Origin: Callaeas wilsoni
Lineage: Eukaryota; Chordata; Aves; Passeriformes; Callaeidae
DNA length: 64,000 nucleotides
Direction: 5' to 3'
Assembly: GCA_013398955.1 (NCBI GenBank)
Contig: VWPU01002873.1
Span: 1 to 64,000 of the forward strand
Shown here: one piece after another, positions 23,981-35,148 of the stretch
Layout: every line of letters starts with the position of its first letter
How positions within the stretch are numbered: position 1 is the stretch's first letter
Made by a program: the position numbers and the translations under genes
Notes under the pieces: model-generated
The model's input: the letters and a program-made list of their open reading frames with translations, nothing else
Told to the model about the DNA's origin: nothing
The model's database searches: none

Positions 23981-24258
23981 AGGATGGGATGCTTGGTCCT
24001 TCCCTCTGGGCAGAGCATCTCACAATGGGAGGATGTAATTTTATCAGCCATGTGGTGAGACTAGATGGCCCATTAATGGGAGATATCCTCCCTAGAGGGA
24101 GGATGGGGCATGGGAGAGATAAGGAACGCTGCCCCACCCGGTTCCGACAGCTGGCCTATTAACAGAAGATAGTCCAGAGAGAGGACACAGGGGACACAGC
24201 CCCACCTAGTTTTAACAGCTCCTGAAGATGGTAATAGAATACACTGCAACCCAGGACA

Positions 24259-24263
24259 TACAC
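24259..24263. repeat. Target-site duplication TACAC (right copy)
   Basis: Exact repeat of 23647-23651 at the other border of the solo LTR. Confidence 0.9.
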
Positions 24264-25150
24264 TCAGTTAGGTCTGTGGCTAGAACTGTGTGTCAGTGGG
24301 TATCCCTTGCTCCTTGGTTTCCTTTGGAGCTCTGTGTGTTAAGGGTGCAGATAGAAGATACCTGACATCAACAGCAGTTCACACTCTTGAACTGAGTTCA
24401 TGGTGATTTTTTTCCTTGCATCTTTCTCTTTTTAGCTATTTGGTGTCATGTTCAGGCTTTGGTCAGCTTAGGTTCTTAAAAAACATTCTTTTTAGTAGAA
24501 TTCTTGACATTCACATGAGCCTTACATAATCAAGATTGTATAATAGAGTCTGTACAAAGCTACACAGGCACACCAACTTAGGTGTTTGAACAGTTATAGA
24601 CATAGAATAATTATCAGCATTTCTCTGTTCTACAGGAAGTATAGTTGTGAAAGTCAGGTTCTAGAAATGGGTCTATTTCTGCTCACTAATGGCTTGACTG
24701 ATGAAGCAGAATCTGATAACTAAATTTGTATCAGTACTAAGTGAGTGATGGTACAAGGGCTTGAGAGGATAGGATTTGAATTAGAAACAGTTACATGAAA
24801 TGTAATGAACCACAATATGAAAGTCAGAAAGCTCCAAAGTTTACATTGGGTACTAGCAGTGACGATACATTCAACTCACATGTGCATCATAACATTTTCT
24901 CATCACTGTCAAGACTTAGTTAAGATAGCATATTAGACACTGCCCTTGAAGAAAATTAGCAAGTCCTTCGGCAACAAAAATGCTCACGTATCTCTATAAA
25001 CCATGGTAAAGGAAGATCTCTAAGGGAGATGAAAACTAAGGGTCTTTTGGTATCATTTCTCCGATCATGAAAGGGTGATGTGAAGAGAAAATGAACAAAC
25101 TGTTCTCTGTTGAGAATCAAGAGAAGTAATGGGATTGCATTGCAGCACAA

Positions 25151-25276
25151 GAATGTTAGGTTAGACATCAAGAAAAGCTTACTGATGGTAAGCTGAGTTA
25201 AACCCTGTGTAAGTTACCTTGGGAAGTTTTCAGAGCTCCATCACTGCAGATTTTTAAAATCAGATTAAGCAAATAT
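25151..25276 (+). mobile_element. Old, diverged CR1 relic
   Basis: The landmarks GAATGTTAGGTTAGACATCA, then AAGAAAAGCTTACTGATGGTAAG, then CTCCATCACTGCAGATTTTTAAAATCAG follow the order of the 3' region of ancient CR1 lineages (…GACATCAGGAAAAACTT…, …TCCATCATTGGAGATTTTTAA…). Divergence is high and the terminal repeat is lost, so this insertion predates the other CR1 copies here. It is sense relative to MYO3B. Confidence 0.6.
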
Positions 25277-26928
25277 ATGGGGGAAAAAAAAATAAAGTAG
25301 GTGTAGGTGATTTTTCTCTGGAAATGGGGGTGACTTAGATGATTTGTCAAAGGGCTTTTTATTATTTGTAAATGCACAGTGACTTCTTGAACTGTAACAT
25401 ATCTGTGCCAGTGGGTTTCGCATTGCAAGCCAGCTTTTATAGCATCGTAGTGCCACCAGCTGTTGCTATGTAAGTATGGGGAGTAAGTATAGAAATCAAT
25501 CTAGAGGAATTCTCCATGTGTCTGCTTTACTTGCAATGACATTGTTGCTGTGCCTGAAAAATGAATGAGGTTCATTTCTCAACGGTTTGCTACAGCTGAA
25601 GGCCCATTGAAATAGCGTGCAATGTGGATTTACCTACATGGGCACTGGTGGATTAGCACATAACCACAGTATCCTGTGTATCGCTGAGAGGAGAGAGTAA
25701 ACATGATTTCAGTCACATGAGCACAAATTCATTCAGAAACTGGTTTCATGTGAATTCTCCCATATAAAAGCTCTTCTATCTTTTTCTGTGGTTTCTTTGA
25801 CTTGATCTGCAGCCTGCATCTCACTAAAGCGAGGTTCACTCTGTCAGTCAATAACAAAACCTTACATGAATTCTTTTGATTAAATGGCAAAGAAAAATAA
25901 TCACTGTGTTGATGTGTTTCTATTCTTCAAGAGGAACTGATTGAAAGGGTCACACCTCTACATTTTAAACATTTTTTTTTCAGGATCTTCAGAAGAATGC
26001 CATTGGGTCCTGGTGACTTATTCCCTACACCTTTCCCATACTTTCTCCTTGGATGATTTCAGTTTCTTTCAAGATCACATTGCAATTTCCTGTATAAGTC
26101 ATCTTTTGAATATGAATTTTCATTTCTTTCCGTAAGAAAAGCTGGTATAAAGACATTCTGGTTTCCTTTAATAGCTTCGCTTTCCTATTTATAATCATAG
26201 CAAACATTAAGATTATTGCTTCTGATGGAAATAGGAAGTCTGCAATCCTTGTGGCATGCTGTAGAATCCATGGGCCTGATTCTGATGTCATGTGAGCTTC
26301 TAATTACTTTACAGTTCATACGTTTGAATAGTTACTCAAGATTTTTAAAGGTGTAAATGGGAATTCGAGCACAATTTTCCAGTGTCATCTGGTTTTTCCC
26401 TCCTTCTACATCTTTGGAATTTTTCATCTACCCACACTGGAAGGATTGAATTTGTTCTGTTCTGTAAAATATTACTTTTGCAAAATGAACTGTATTATAT
26501 CTAGTAGAATATCTAGTAGTGTTTCTAGCATTTTCAAAAGCATTTAAATAGTGAAAGTACAAGTGCCATTACTTATAATGGCCAGAGTAACTCCAAAACT
26601 AGATATTTTTTCTCCAGCATAAGCTAATCTCCATTAGTAGATTTATGTTACTATGGTTCAACTGCTTTCAGTGCTAGGGATAGTGAGTCTATACACTATA
26701 CAGATGTGTAGACAGACCTTAGAAATCAATGTTCCTCTCTTTTTTCCAGTGTTTCTTGCTAATGGAGTGATTTATAGACAGCCTGAATGTGAAGACTGAG
26801 GCATATTGTAGCTCAGTAGCTGAACAGTCGGCAGCCAATTGTTGAGTTGCCTGACTGAAACCAGGCACATGAACCCAGATCTGCAGCTGATACCATGTTT
26901 TCAGAAGTGTTCCCTGCCAGTTTGACAT

Positions 26929-27046
26929 TGCGGTGGGTTGACCTTGGCTGGCTGCCAGGTACCCACCAAGCCATTCTGCCATTCCCCTTCTTAACAGGAC
27001 AGGGAAAGAAAAATGCAATGAAAAGCTCATGAGTAACAGCTAGTAA
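26929..27046 (+). mobile_element. Truncated avian LTR fragment
   Basis: The segment begins TGCGGTGGGTTGACCTTGGC and continues CTGGCTGCCAGGTACCCACC, then AGGACAGGGAAAGAAAAATG. I recognise this as a recurrent avian interspersed repeat that begins with TG like an LTR. Only about 118 bp are preserved, with no polyadenylation signal or 3' end. The family name cannot be given from sequence alone. Confidence 0.4.
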
Positions 27047-28809
27047 TCAAGTACATACTTCTGGTAGCAACAGTACATTCTGTGGAAGGATGGGCTCCCT
27101 TGCAGCAAATAGAACCCAATTTAGGATTGTTTTAATCAGAAACACAGCATCACTGGGATCCTGACACAGAGTTGGGGTTTAAGGGTTTCTAAATTCCAGA
27201 GCCTGATTTTTGCTAGCTTAAGCTGTACAGAAGGCAAGTTGCTGGTTTTTAGCTTTTGCTTTAAACAATTATACAAGGTTCTAGCTGTGACAAAGTTCTG
27301 TATTTTTTTTAGTGGAAGACAGATTGTTTTCATGCTGCAAATTTAGATCCAGATCCAAACCTCCACAAAAATCTGAATTTTTAAATTTATATAAGGATTC
27401 AGTCTGGTTTGGGCATTGTAGGTCATTTGCAACATACTGATCTGACATCAGATTTTGATTTTGAGATCCACCACAGTGTTATTTGCGGATTATTCGTAAT
27501 TTTTACCTTGTATTTGATTTACTTTCAGAAATATTGGGGAAAAGGGGAGTGCATCATCTCCACAAATTCTTGAGGAAATTTTGGGGACAAGTGGCAAGTT
27601 ATCTAACCAGTCCCACTAAAGAAATTATTATCTAAATAATAGATATACAAGATAAATAGTGATAAAGAACTTTACAGATAATATGGTATATGCACAAATG
27701 CAGTGTCAAATACAGCCCTAGACATATGTTCCACTTTCCACTTTAAGAAGTGTGCCAGTACTAAATTATAATGCATTTCTAAAATGGATCCCTTCATTTC
27801 CTTCAAGGAAAACACAAGTTTAAATTTAGTTTACGGTTTAGGGAGAATGTTTTTCTTCTCTTTCTTTGTGTCAAAGAATAAAGGGGAACTTAAATTCTCC
27901 TAATCTGACATGCAAATCCAAAGTTCCCTCATGAAATTGCAGTATTACAGAAAATATTAATGTTTACCATGTTCATCAAAGCTTCATTCTGTTTTGAAAA
28001 TGAGAAGGTCTTGGTTTTAATCCCAGTTTGAGGGCCATGAGCATACCAAATAATTTCTATAAACCTCATTTTTTTAATCCACTAAATGGAATTGGTAGCA
28101 TCTTTTTTTGATATTGCATAGCTGAAGATTCTGAAACAGGTTCTGTCTAGGTGGACTTTACTGTTGAAGATATCCATTGACTTCAAAGGCCTGACAACGA
28201 CAACCATGGCCTGCAGAAGGTTTTTATGTTACTTTAATCAGCATTAATGAAGTAGGAGTTGGTCTTCAGTATTTTTATGGTGACATAATGTGATGGTAAA
28301 ATAGTAAGTAACAGATATAGACAAAGAATCTAAGACATCTTATTTCTTGCTCTGTTCTTAACCCAAATGGCTTTAGGAGAACACGTGTGTTTTGCTTCTT
28401 CCTCATGCATCGAATTTTGAGTGTCTGTGTCTAAATTCTGTGAAAACATATTTTCACAGCCCTGGGGAAAATCATTTCATGTAAAATCTTAGCAAATTAA
28501 TACATTACTTCAATTTCATTGAATTCTCATAAACTCATTTTACACATCTGCACTGACCCACAAATTTTTAATGACAAATTCATTGCTCATAACCTGTTGC
28601 TGTGTTTACCAACATACACTTTCTTATAAGAGGAAATGGAACTAGTCCATTGGGGTTTTTTCTGAATTGATTGTATGTGCATGTCTATAAATTGGCAGGG
28701 GGGGGAAAGGCAAAATCAACCAAAAAAAGTGTGCATGCCAGTAAACCTTTTATAAGAGTGAAGAAATTACAATATTTAAACTAAATTTTTTCTTTTTCTT
28801 TGCTTTTAG

Positions 28810-28873
28810 GCAGCAAAACCGTAACCAGTCTTCTCCCATGGTGCCTGATTTTCTTGACAAACAAACTAAAAAG
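28810..28873 (+). CDS. MYO3B: MYO3B exon: tail segment
   Basis: This exon of 64 nt enters in phase 2 and leaves in phase 0. It completes the split Trp codon from 19952 and encodes QQNRNQSSPMVPDFLDKQTK plus a final K. The acceptor has a long pyrimidine tract and the donor is AAG|GTACTA. The tail is polar and probably disordered. The NQSS-P patch resembles a NQSS stretch I recall just after the IQ region in human MYO3B, which supports its being a real exon. No catalytic or membrane features are expected. Support comes from phase continuity, strong splice sites and position rather than a domain match. Confidence 0.8.
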
Positions 28874-29757
28874 GTACTACGAAGTTTATACTCTAAAACA
28901 ACATCCCATTATAACTTCAAATTCCTGAGTCCACAGTTCTGCAATGTGTTCGTGGTTGCTTGGCATAGCCATCTGAACATGAAACCGTTAGTGATGTTTT
29001 GAAGTCTTTGAGACAAAAGCCTGCTTGCTAAGAACTTTAGTTCTGTAGAGAGACAGGGAGGTACAGTGAATAAGAGAATCAAAAGGCTGGAAATTTGCTG
29101 CTGAGAATAAATGCTAGCTGCTCCCTGAGGTGATTTGTCTGTGCACTTCACTTTCTACAGATGTTAGAGACTCTTTTTTAGTAAGGACCTGAGGTTCTTT
29201 GGTAGCACTTTGATATCCTGCTCGAATTCAATATGTGAAATGGAGGAGTCGCTCTGTGACTTGGAGCACAGCATAGTCTTTGAAGTCTGATCCAATTTTT
29301 GCTGCTTACCATTTGATGTTGAAAGGATGAAATGGAGAAAATGTACAGTTTTTGCCAGTAACTCTGCTGAGCATATGTAAGATTAAAAAAACAAAATCCC
29401 TTGGATGATGTACTTAGAAATGTTAAGCAGATTAATACCTTCCTATAGCTTTTTTCTAAAGATACAAATTAACTATGAGAGGAAATCAGCATACACTGCA
29501 TGCTATGATTTAACTGCATGAGGAAAAGGGATAAATAAGTTAAATGGAAAAAAGTAAACAAATGTTTGTGACATGGGTGCTAAGTCGGTGTTGCTGAAAG
29601 CCACAAGAATCTTGTGTAACTTAAATCTAGCATTAGATGTTCCAGAGAATCTTGGAAAATAACAAGTTGCTCTCTATGAGATCACAGCTGTAAGTTATCA
29701 TGCGCAAGTGGAATCAATACATTTCTTATGTGCCTAAACCAGCATTCTTTATTCCAG
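28874..29757 (+). other. MYO3B: MYO3B tail intron
   Basis: This intron of 884 bp runs from GTACTA to TTTATTCCAG. It is AT-rich and no repeat is recognised. Confidence 0.75.
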
Positions 29758-29896
29758 AATAATTTGGATGAGATTTCTGCTTCTCCATTTATTCTAAAAC
29801 ATTCATTTGAAATGAATGATTCACAATCAATTAGCCAATCTCAGACAGTTGCAGACCATCAGTTGTCAAGTCTTTTGAGATCCCATAAAAAAGGAG
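29758..29896 (+). CDS. MYO3B: MYO3B exon: Ser/Gln-rich tail segment
   Basis: This exon of 139 nt enters in phase 0 and leaves in phase 1. It encodes NNLDEISASPFILKHSFEMN, then a SQSISQSQTVADHQLSSLL-type Ser/Gln-rich run, ending RSHKKG. The acceptor is CTTTATTCCAG and the donor GGAG|GTAAGA. The equivalent human region is also a Ser/Gln/Asn-rich low-complexity stretch ending in a short basic SPKG-like motif, consistent with homology but too weak to prove it. This is the last exon that can be assigned with fair confidence, because translation into the intron soon meets a stop. The tail of class III myosins carries cargo- and actin-binding functions further downstream. Confidence 0.78.
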
Positions 29897-32800
29897 GTAA
29901 GAAATATAATAAAGTAAGAGAGATATTTTGTTTACTGCTTATAAGCTACATGTTGTCAGCATGTAACTTGCTTTGTGTATTGATGAGATCTTTTAACAAT
30001 CCCTTGAAAGGCAGGAAACATAAAGGAAAAAACTTTCTTCTACACATTTTCACCCTGGAAATGTGAAAAAGCCCTTAAGTATCTGTATTACAGAGGCAAA
30101 AGTAAAATTATTCTTAAAATGCACCTTCTATTAAAAGTGTCATTACTAATCTCGAAATACCCTTTTAATGAAATCAAGTCTGCCTTCAAGAGCTTCAGCT
30201 TTCCTTTGCCTTCCAACATCAGAAGTCAAAGACAGTAATGAAATCTCTCATGTTTGGCAAAATGAAAGATGACTGGTTTGTTCACACACACCAAGATTCA
30301 GTCAGCAACACAGGAACATCTGCAATAGTTGTACAATCAACGCAGTGCATTTTTAAATTTTATTTGCTGTTATGTTATTTTTCCCATATTCAGCAAGAGT
30401 TTAAACACTCGAAGTAAAACATTTTGACATTTTTTGAGTTTTACCTGGTTTATCTTTGGATATTTCAGGAGATCATTACCTATCAGAATACTTTTCTCCT
30501 ATCATGGGTTTTATAATCATCCTGTCTTTGCAAATCTGTGAATACAGACTTTATTACTGTACTGTAGAATAACTTTCACAATTTAAGATGAAGTAGACTG
30601 ATAATGTAATATCCATAACCAGAGCCAAAATGTATATGATAGTAAATTAATTTCCAGGTTAATACTGAAAATTAGTTGTTTATAATGTTGTGCTATTAAT
30701 TAACATTACTGTTTATTTATTTAATGGGACACCTTTCATCTTGTAAATCTACAAATATTTATCTGAACAATTAAGCCCTAATCCTGCAATTTATGTGTTT
30801 AAATTTTACAGAGTTTACTAAAACCATTTACAATGTAAAGATAAGAAGATAGGTATTTATAGGGAGATCGTTCTCTTATGGAAAATAATGCAAATTCAAT
30901 GTTTTCCTCTTTTACACAGGCATAATGTGCTTTCCATGCTAAAAAGAGAATAGTATGTAAACAGAGCAGATTGAGAAACCCATTATTCCCTCTTCATGCA
31001 TTTCAGTCCATATGGGTTTTGAATCCATACTGTGGGACTGCAGGGGAAGTTTGCATTGCTCTCTTAAATTATTACATGTTAAACAATAAACCTGTCAAAC
31101 AGAAATATCTTCATTGCAGCAAATCCTCTCAAGGGAAGCAGTCAGGGCTCAAATCCATCATCTTTACTCTCACTGCATATTGTATGTTAACCTGCAACTG
31201 GTCTCCTTGAAATCAAAGACCTTGTGTCTGAGGTAAAACAATTAGAGTGCAACTGGCAGAATTGCACCCTTAGCAAACATGCTTCAGAGCCATTACTCAG
31301 TAATTTAGAGCGTCTTCAAAAAATGTGAAATGATAGAAGAATAAAATTTGAAGAGGAGATAAACGCAACATTGATCTGAACTATTGAAGAAACATCTATG
31401 TTTAAATGAATAAGCATGCAGATGCAGAGAAGTAAGGAGGTTCCTAGTTAAGCATGAAAATACTCAGATATCATATAAATCACACTTCAATGAGTAACTA
31501 TCAAGGAAGTAAACCTGGTGAAGAATAAGAATTTCTTAGAGTGCTTTTAAAAGCATGGCTTGCATTCAGAGATGAAGATGCTTTCACCTGGTGCTCAGTC
31601 TGTATTCAGCCTTAATGTATGAAGTATACTTTCAAGAGGATAGTAATCTTACACCTATTGTGAAAACCAAGTGAAATAGGAAATATCTTTTTGGAATAAG
31701 AAAGCATGTATAAAAATACGTGGGCTTTACAATGTAGGGCGATACTACATCAGCTGTTATTCACACTAAAAAAGCTGCCCACTAGGTGGTCCAAACAATG
31801 CAAAGACTTATTTTTCATAGTGAAAGATTATTCTGCAGTGTTAGAGAGGATTTTTAATTCTCTGTAAGTTATATTACAGACAGCACTAATCTATCAGCTT
31901 GGTGGTGGTTGCACCTGAAATAGAGGCCAATGGGGAAGGGAATGTGACAGGTTTCTGCACTGGTCCATGACCCAGTTATGAAGCAGTGTTGGTGTTTGCT
32001 TAAGGAGGAAGTCTGTATGCAGGCTTAAGCACAAAAGGATGGACGGGCTGCTTATTTGTCTTGAAGCCTTGGTAGGTGAGACTCTAGTGCAGTCAAGAGT
32101 GGACAGAACACAGAAGGAAAAAATGGTTGATACGAGTTTACATGGTTTTGGGTTAATCAAGCAGACTGTTCTCTCACATCTTGTTATCTGGCTGTCTAAT
32201 TGCACAGGCTGCCTGTTCTTAATAACAGATTGGCAAAGGAAGAATAGACAAGGAAATTTCCACAAAAATCATGCAAAGACTATACTCTGTAATTAATACA
32301 GAAACAAAAGCTTCTTTTTCACATCAAAAGCCTTCTCACTGGGTCATAGAAAGGCTGAGCAGTATGGCCAAACTGCACACACAGCAAGTGCATGCATGTT
32401 CTATGGTTTTATAGTCACAGGGGCTGGTTTTACACTGCACAGACATTCCCCTGCACTCTGCCAGAGCACCAGGGCAAGACCAGTAACAATGCCAAGAATT
32501 CCCTCCAGTGTCTCTGCTGTAACACAGTGCCTGGGCAGAGAGTTCAGTCATTGGAAACAATTAAGCCAGAAGTTAATTATTCTAGTCACAATAAAGTAGT
32601 ACTGAAAGAATCAAAATAATATAATCTCCAGAGACCAAGTAGTGGTATTCCCATAGATGAGATAGATAGTGAGAATGTTTGAAATTATTAATGGAAAGTA
32701 GTGCTTCATAGGGAATTGACCAATGTAACTTCACTTCAAAGGTAAATGTGACTCATTTTCTTCAGATTTGCAAAGGAAATATGTTTGCAAAAGGAAAGCC

Positions 32801-35148
32801 AATAGTATCTCTGCATTGACCAAACGATGACATAATTTTTTATGTTTAGCACAGACATTTTGAACAAGTGAGAAAATACACAGAGAATCTCTGGCCATGG
32901 AGATTCTCTCATGGGAGAACAATATGACTTATGGGTATGTTCAGTTTATGCCTTGCACCTCACACTGCAATGCTTTGTGTGTGCTTTGTGACAGCTAGAG
33001 AAATTTTCCAGGAGTCTGTGAGATCTGGAAGTGTAGTCTTCAGTGTCTATAGCCACAGTCTGAGGCGGTGGATAGTCCATTTCAGTATAGCCTTTGATTT
33101 TAGATTCTTTAATCTTCTATATTCTCAAAACTAGTGGAAATTAGGGCTTGGCATGTTTCAAGCTGGAGTCCTATTAGTCACTGACCCATTTTTAATGTTT
33201 TTCTTGCAATATGTATTTTTTAAATGTTGATCATTTTTTCTTTTCTTTTCTGGTAAACGACTCCTAAAATGGGATTTGGTGAATGTAGCTGTGTTGGGCT
33301 TGGAGAAATGTATGAAGTCATTGGATTTTGTACTGATGGAGGACAAGGAGATAATTAAATATGTCAAGTTGCTGCTTGATGGGGAGGAAGGCTGCTGCCC
33401 ACCTGAGAAAGTACTGTGGACGAGTTTTAGTAGGGGCATTGTGGGCATGGGAGACATTATTCCCAAAATGTTATTCTGTGGTTGCCATCACACAGATGAT
33501 ATTTACAGGTTCATCACCCTAAACAGGAAATTTAAAATAATGATGACTTCATTAAAAGTTAGGACTTAACTCCAGTTTCATTCAAAGAAGTGATCCAACT
33601 TCAATGCTAAGAAGCATAATCATGTTAAAATACCCAAGCCAAAAAGAATAGGTGGCTTGGATGTTTGGTCTTTGCTTCAGAGTACAGTTTTCTTTGAGCC
33701 AGACTTTGTTACTGAAAATACTTTAAACTGCCTCAATCTAGACTACAGTCTTGATGCAATGTCTTTCTGCTTGCAAGTGAAAGGTGCTTAAATATAGAGA
33801 AGTATGTTACACTACACGGTAGTTTAACATTGTAGTAGAGTTTAAACTCTGATCTCATTTAATTCATATTTTTACTTTTTTAAAAAAAAGTTAACAGCTG
33901 TGGTAAAGCAATAACCAGTACTGACTTGGAAAGGGGGGCACTTTTTATCCTTGGATTCACAGAAAGTTAATATCTCAGCATGACTGTAATAGGTATTATA
34001 GTAAAGAACAGGCAGTATCTTACACAAAATATGGTATCAAGATCTGGGTGCCTTGTAACCAAAGATGCCACTTCACTTTGTGCAAGTAGAGAGAGATCAA
34101 TCCAAGCCATTCAGCTGTTCGTGTAGCTCAGCTTCCTGTTTGATTTTGTTATAACAAACCTTCCTTTCTAAGTAAAAACAAAACCACTGCTACATGATGT
34201 AGTGTGAAATACTGCGTGCACTTTCGACTAGTTGTCACTGGCAGATGGGATGATACTGACACATGAATGCCATTAATTTCAGAATCCTATCATTCAGGAA
34301 TTTAAGGAAAAGAATGTGTGATCTATTTAGAATTATTTTTGCGTCTGTTTAAACAGGAATTTCATTTCATCATTTTTAAACCCTCCACTGAGACTAATCT
34401 TACACTGAGGGAATATAAATCATGAAAAACTTGACTGTAGTGAGTAAAATCATAGCAGTGAGCAGAATAAGGTCTCTTGGTTATAAAAAAATTGACATGA
34501 GAAATTTTCTACATATCTGGGGTTTATGGGGGTTTGAGGCAGAATGTTTGGTTTTATTTCAGGAGATTTTTTTTTGAGTGGGTCAGATTTGAGTTGGTCA
34601 TTGTTTTGCAAATAAAATAGCATGATTACAGGACAGTTTGACTGTTACAAGAAACTCTAAAAAGGTCAAGATAGTGTTACATAGTGTGACCTAATTGTAC
34701 TGAGCATGCTGTAGCTGTGTGTGAGGCTTCTGAGAACTCCATAGTATTTTCCTACTGCATACCACACTGTATCAGATGAATTACTATTAGCCATGTTGCA
34801 GCTGAAGGCTCCAGCAGAGGAGCTGCTGATGTGGGATGTTGTATAATGAATTTCCAATGAAAAGAGCCTGCTAGTGTTCTGTGGCTTTTGAACCAAAATC
34901 TGACGGGGCATGTGCAGGAGAAAAAGTAGCTTCTTTTTATTTTTTCCTGAAAGAGTATCACTGTATTACTGATCTTATCACACCTGGGATAAATGCTTTG
35001 GGCTTAGTAAATGGAAATTATGTTTCCAGATCATTCATTTTATCTTGCAAATGTATAAATAAAAGTCATCATCAGAAAATATTTTTTAGGATGTGTCTTG
35101 AGAAAATAAGCTGGTAATAAAGCTATGTCTCAAAGCAATCATTGTTGT
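29897..35148 (+). other. Region downstream of the last assigned MYO3B exon, part 1
   Basis: AT-rich, presumably intronic DNA. A pyrimidine-rich acceptor-like site at about 31009 leads into a short open frame that ends by an AATAAA at about 31086, but nothing supports it as an exon. A 97-codon open frame at 33276-33569 has no donor or acceptor of quality and no family that I recognise. A perfect hairpin lies at 32882-32909. No transposable element is recognised. Confidence 0.5.
32882..32909. repeat. Perfect 10-bp inverted repeat with 8-base loop
   Basis: AGAGAATCTC and GAGATTCTCT flank TGGCCATG, which itself contains the palindrome TGGCCA. The structure is compact and unusually perfect for unconstrained intron. 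Whether it is transcribed or structured is unknown. Confidence 0.7.

Larger units (their letters stand above)
23652..24258 (-). mobile_element. Solo LTR of an ERVL-like endogenous retrovirus, antisense to MYO3B
   Basis: Read on the minus strand, this 607-bp element starts TGTCCTGGGTT and ends AAACCAGCACA, an imperfect terminal inverted repeat with the canonical TG…CA. It has a TATA-like GGATATAAGC (complement of 23971-23980) and an ATTAAA polyadenylation signal near the 3' end (complement of about 23703-23708), so U3, R and U5 are in proper order. Perfect TACAC duplications flank it, and no internal viral sequence adjoins it. It is therefore a solo LTR left by LTR-LTR recombination. Passerine genomes carry many such class III LTRs. 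The fully intact ends and duplication suggest a fairly recent insertion. Confidence 0.93.
19953..28809 (+). other. MYO3B: MYO3B intron after the IQ3 exon
   Basis: This intron of 8857 bp runs from GTAAGT to a very strong pyrimidine tract ending TTGCTTTTAG. It contains the antisense solo LTR (23652-24258), an old CR1 relic (25151-25276) and an LTR scrap (26929-27046). It also carries a perfect 9-bp inverted repeat at 22219-22243. Outside these I see only AT-rich intronic DNA. Confidence 0.85.

Noticed and set aside
8976..29896. MYO3A as alternative identity
   Set aside because: The neck sequence ([29 protein letters not shown]) follows MYO3B; MYO3A differs at these positions as I recall it.
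31010..31089. Acceptor-like site followed by an open stretch ending at a TAA that overlaps AATAAA
   Set aside because: Attractive as an alternative last exon, but the peptide resembles nothing known and no further support is visible.
33276..33569. 97-codon + strand open frame with fairly protein-like composition
   Set aside because: The acceptor-like AG at its start lacks a pyrimidine tract, no donor is present and no similarity is known to me.
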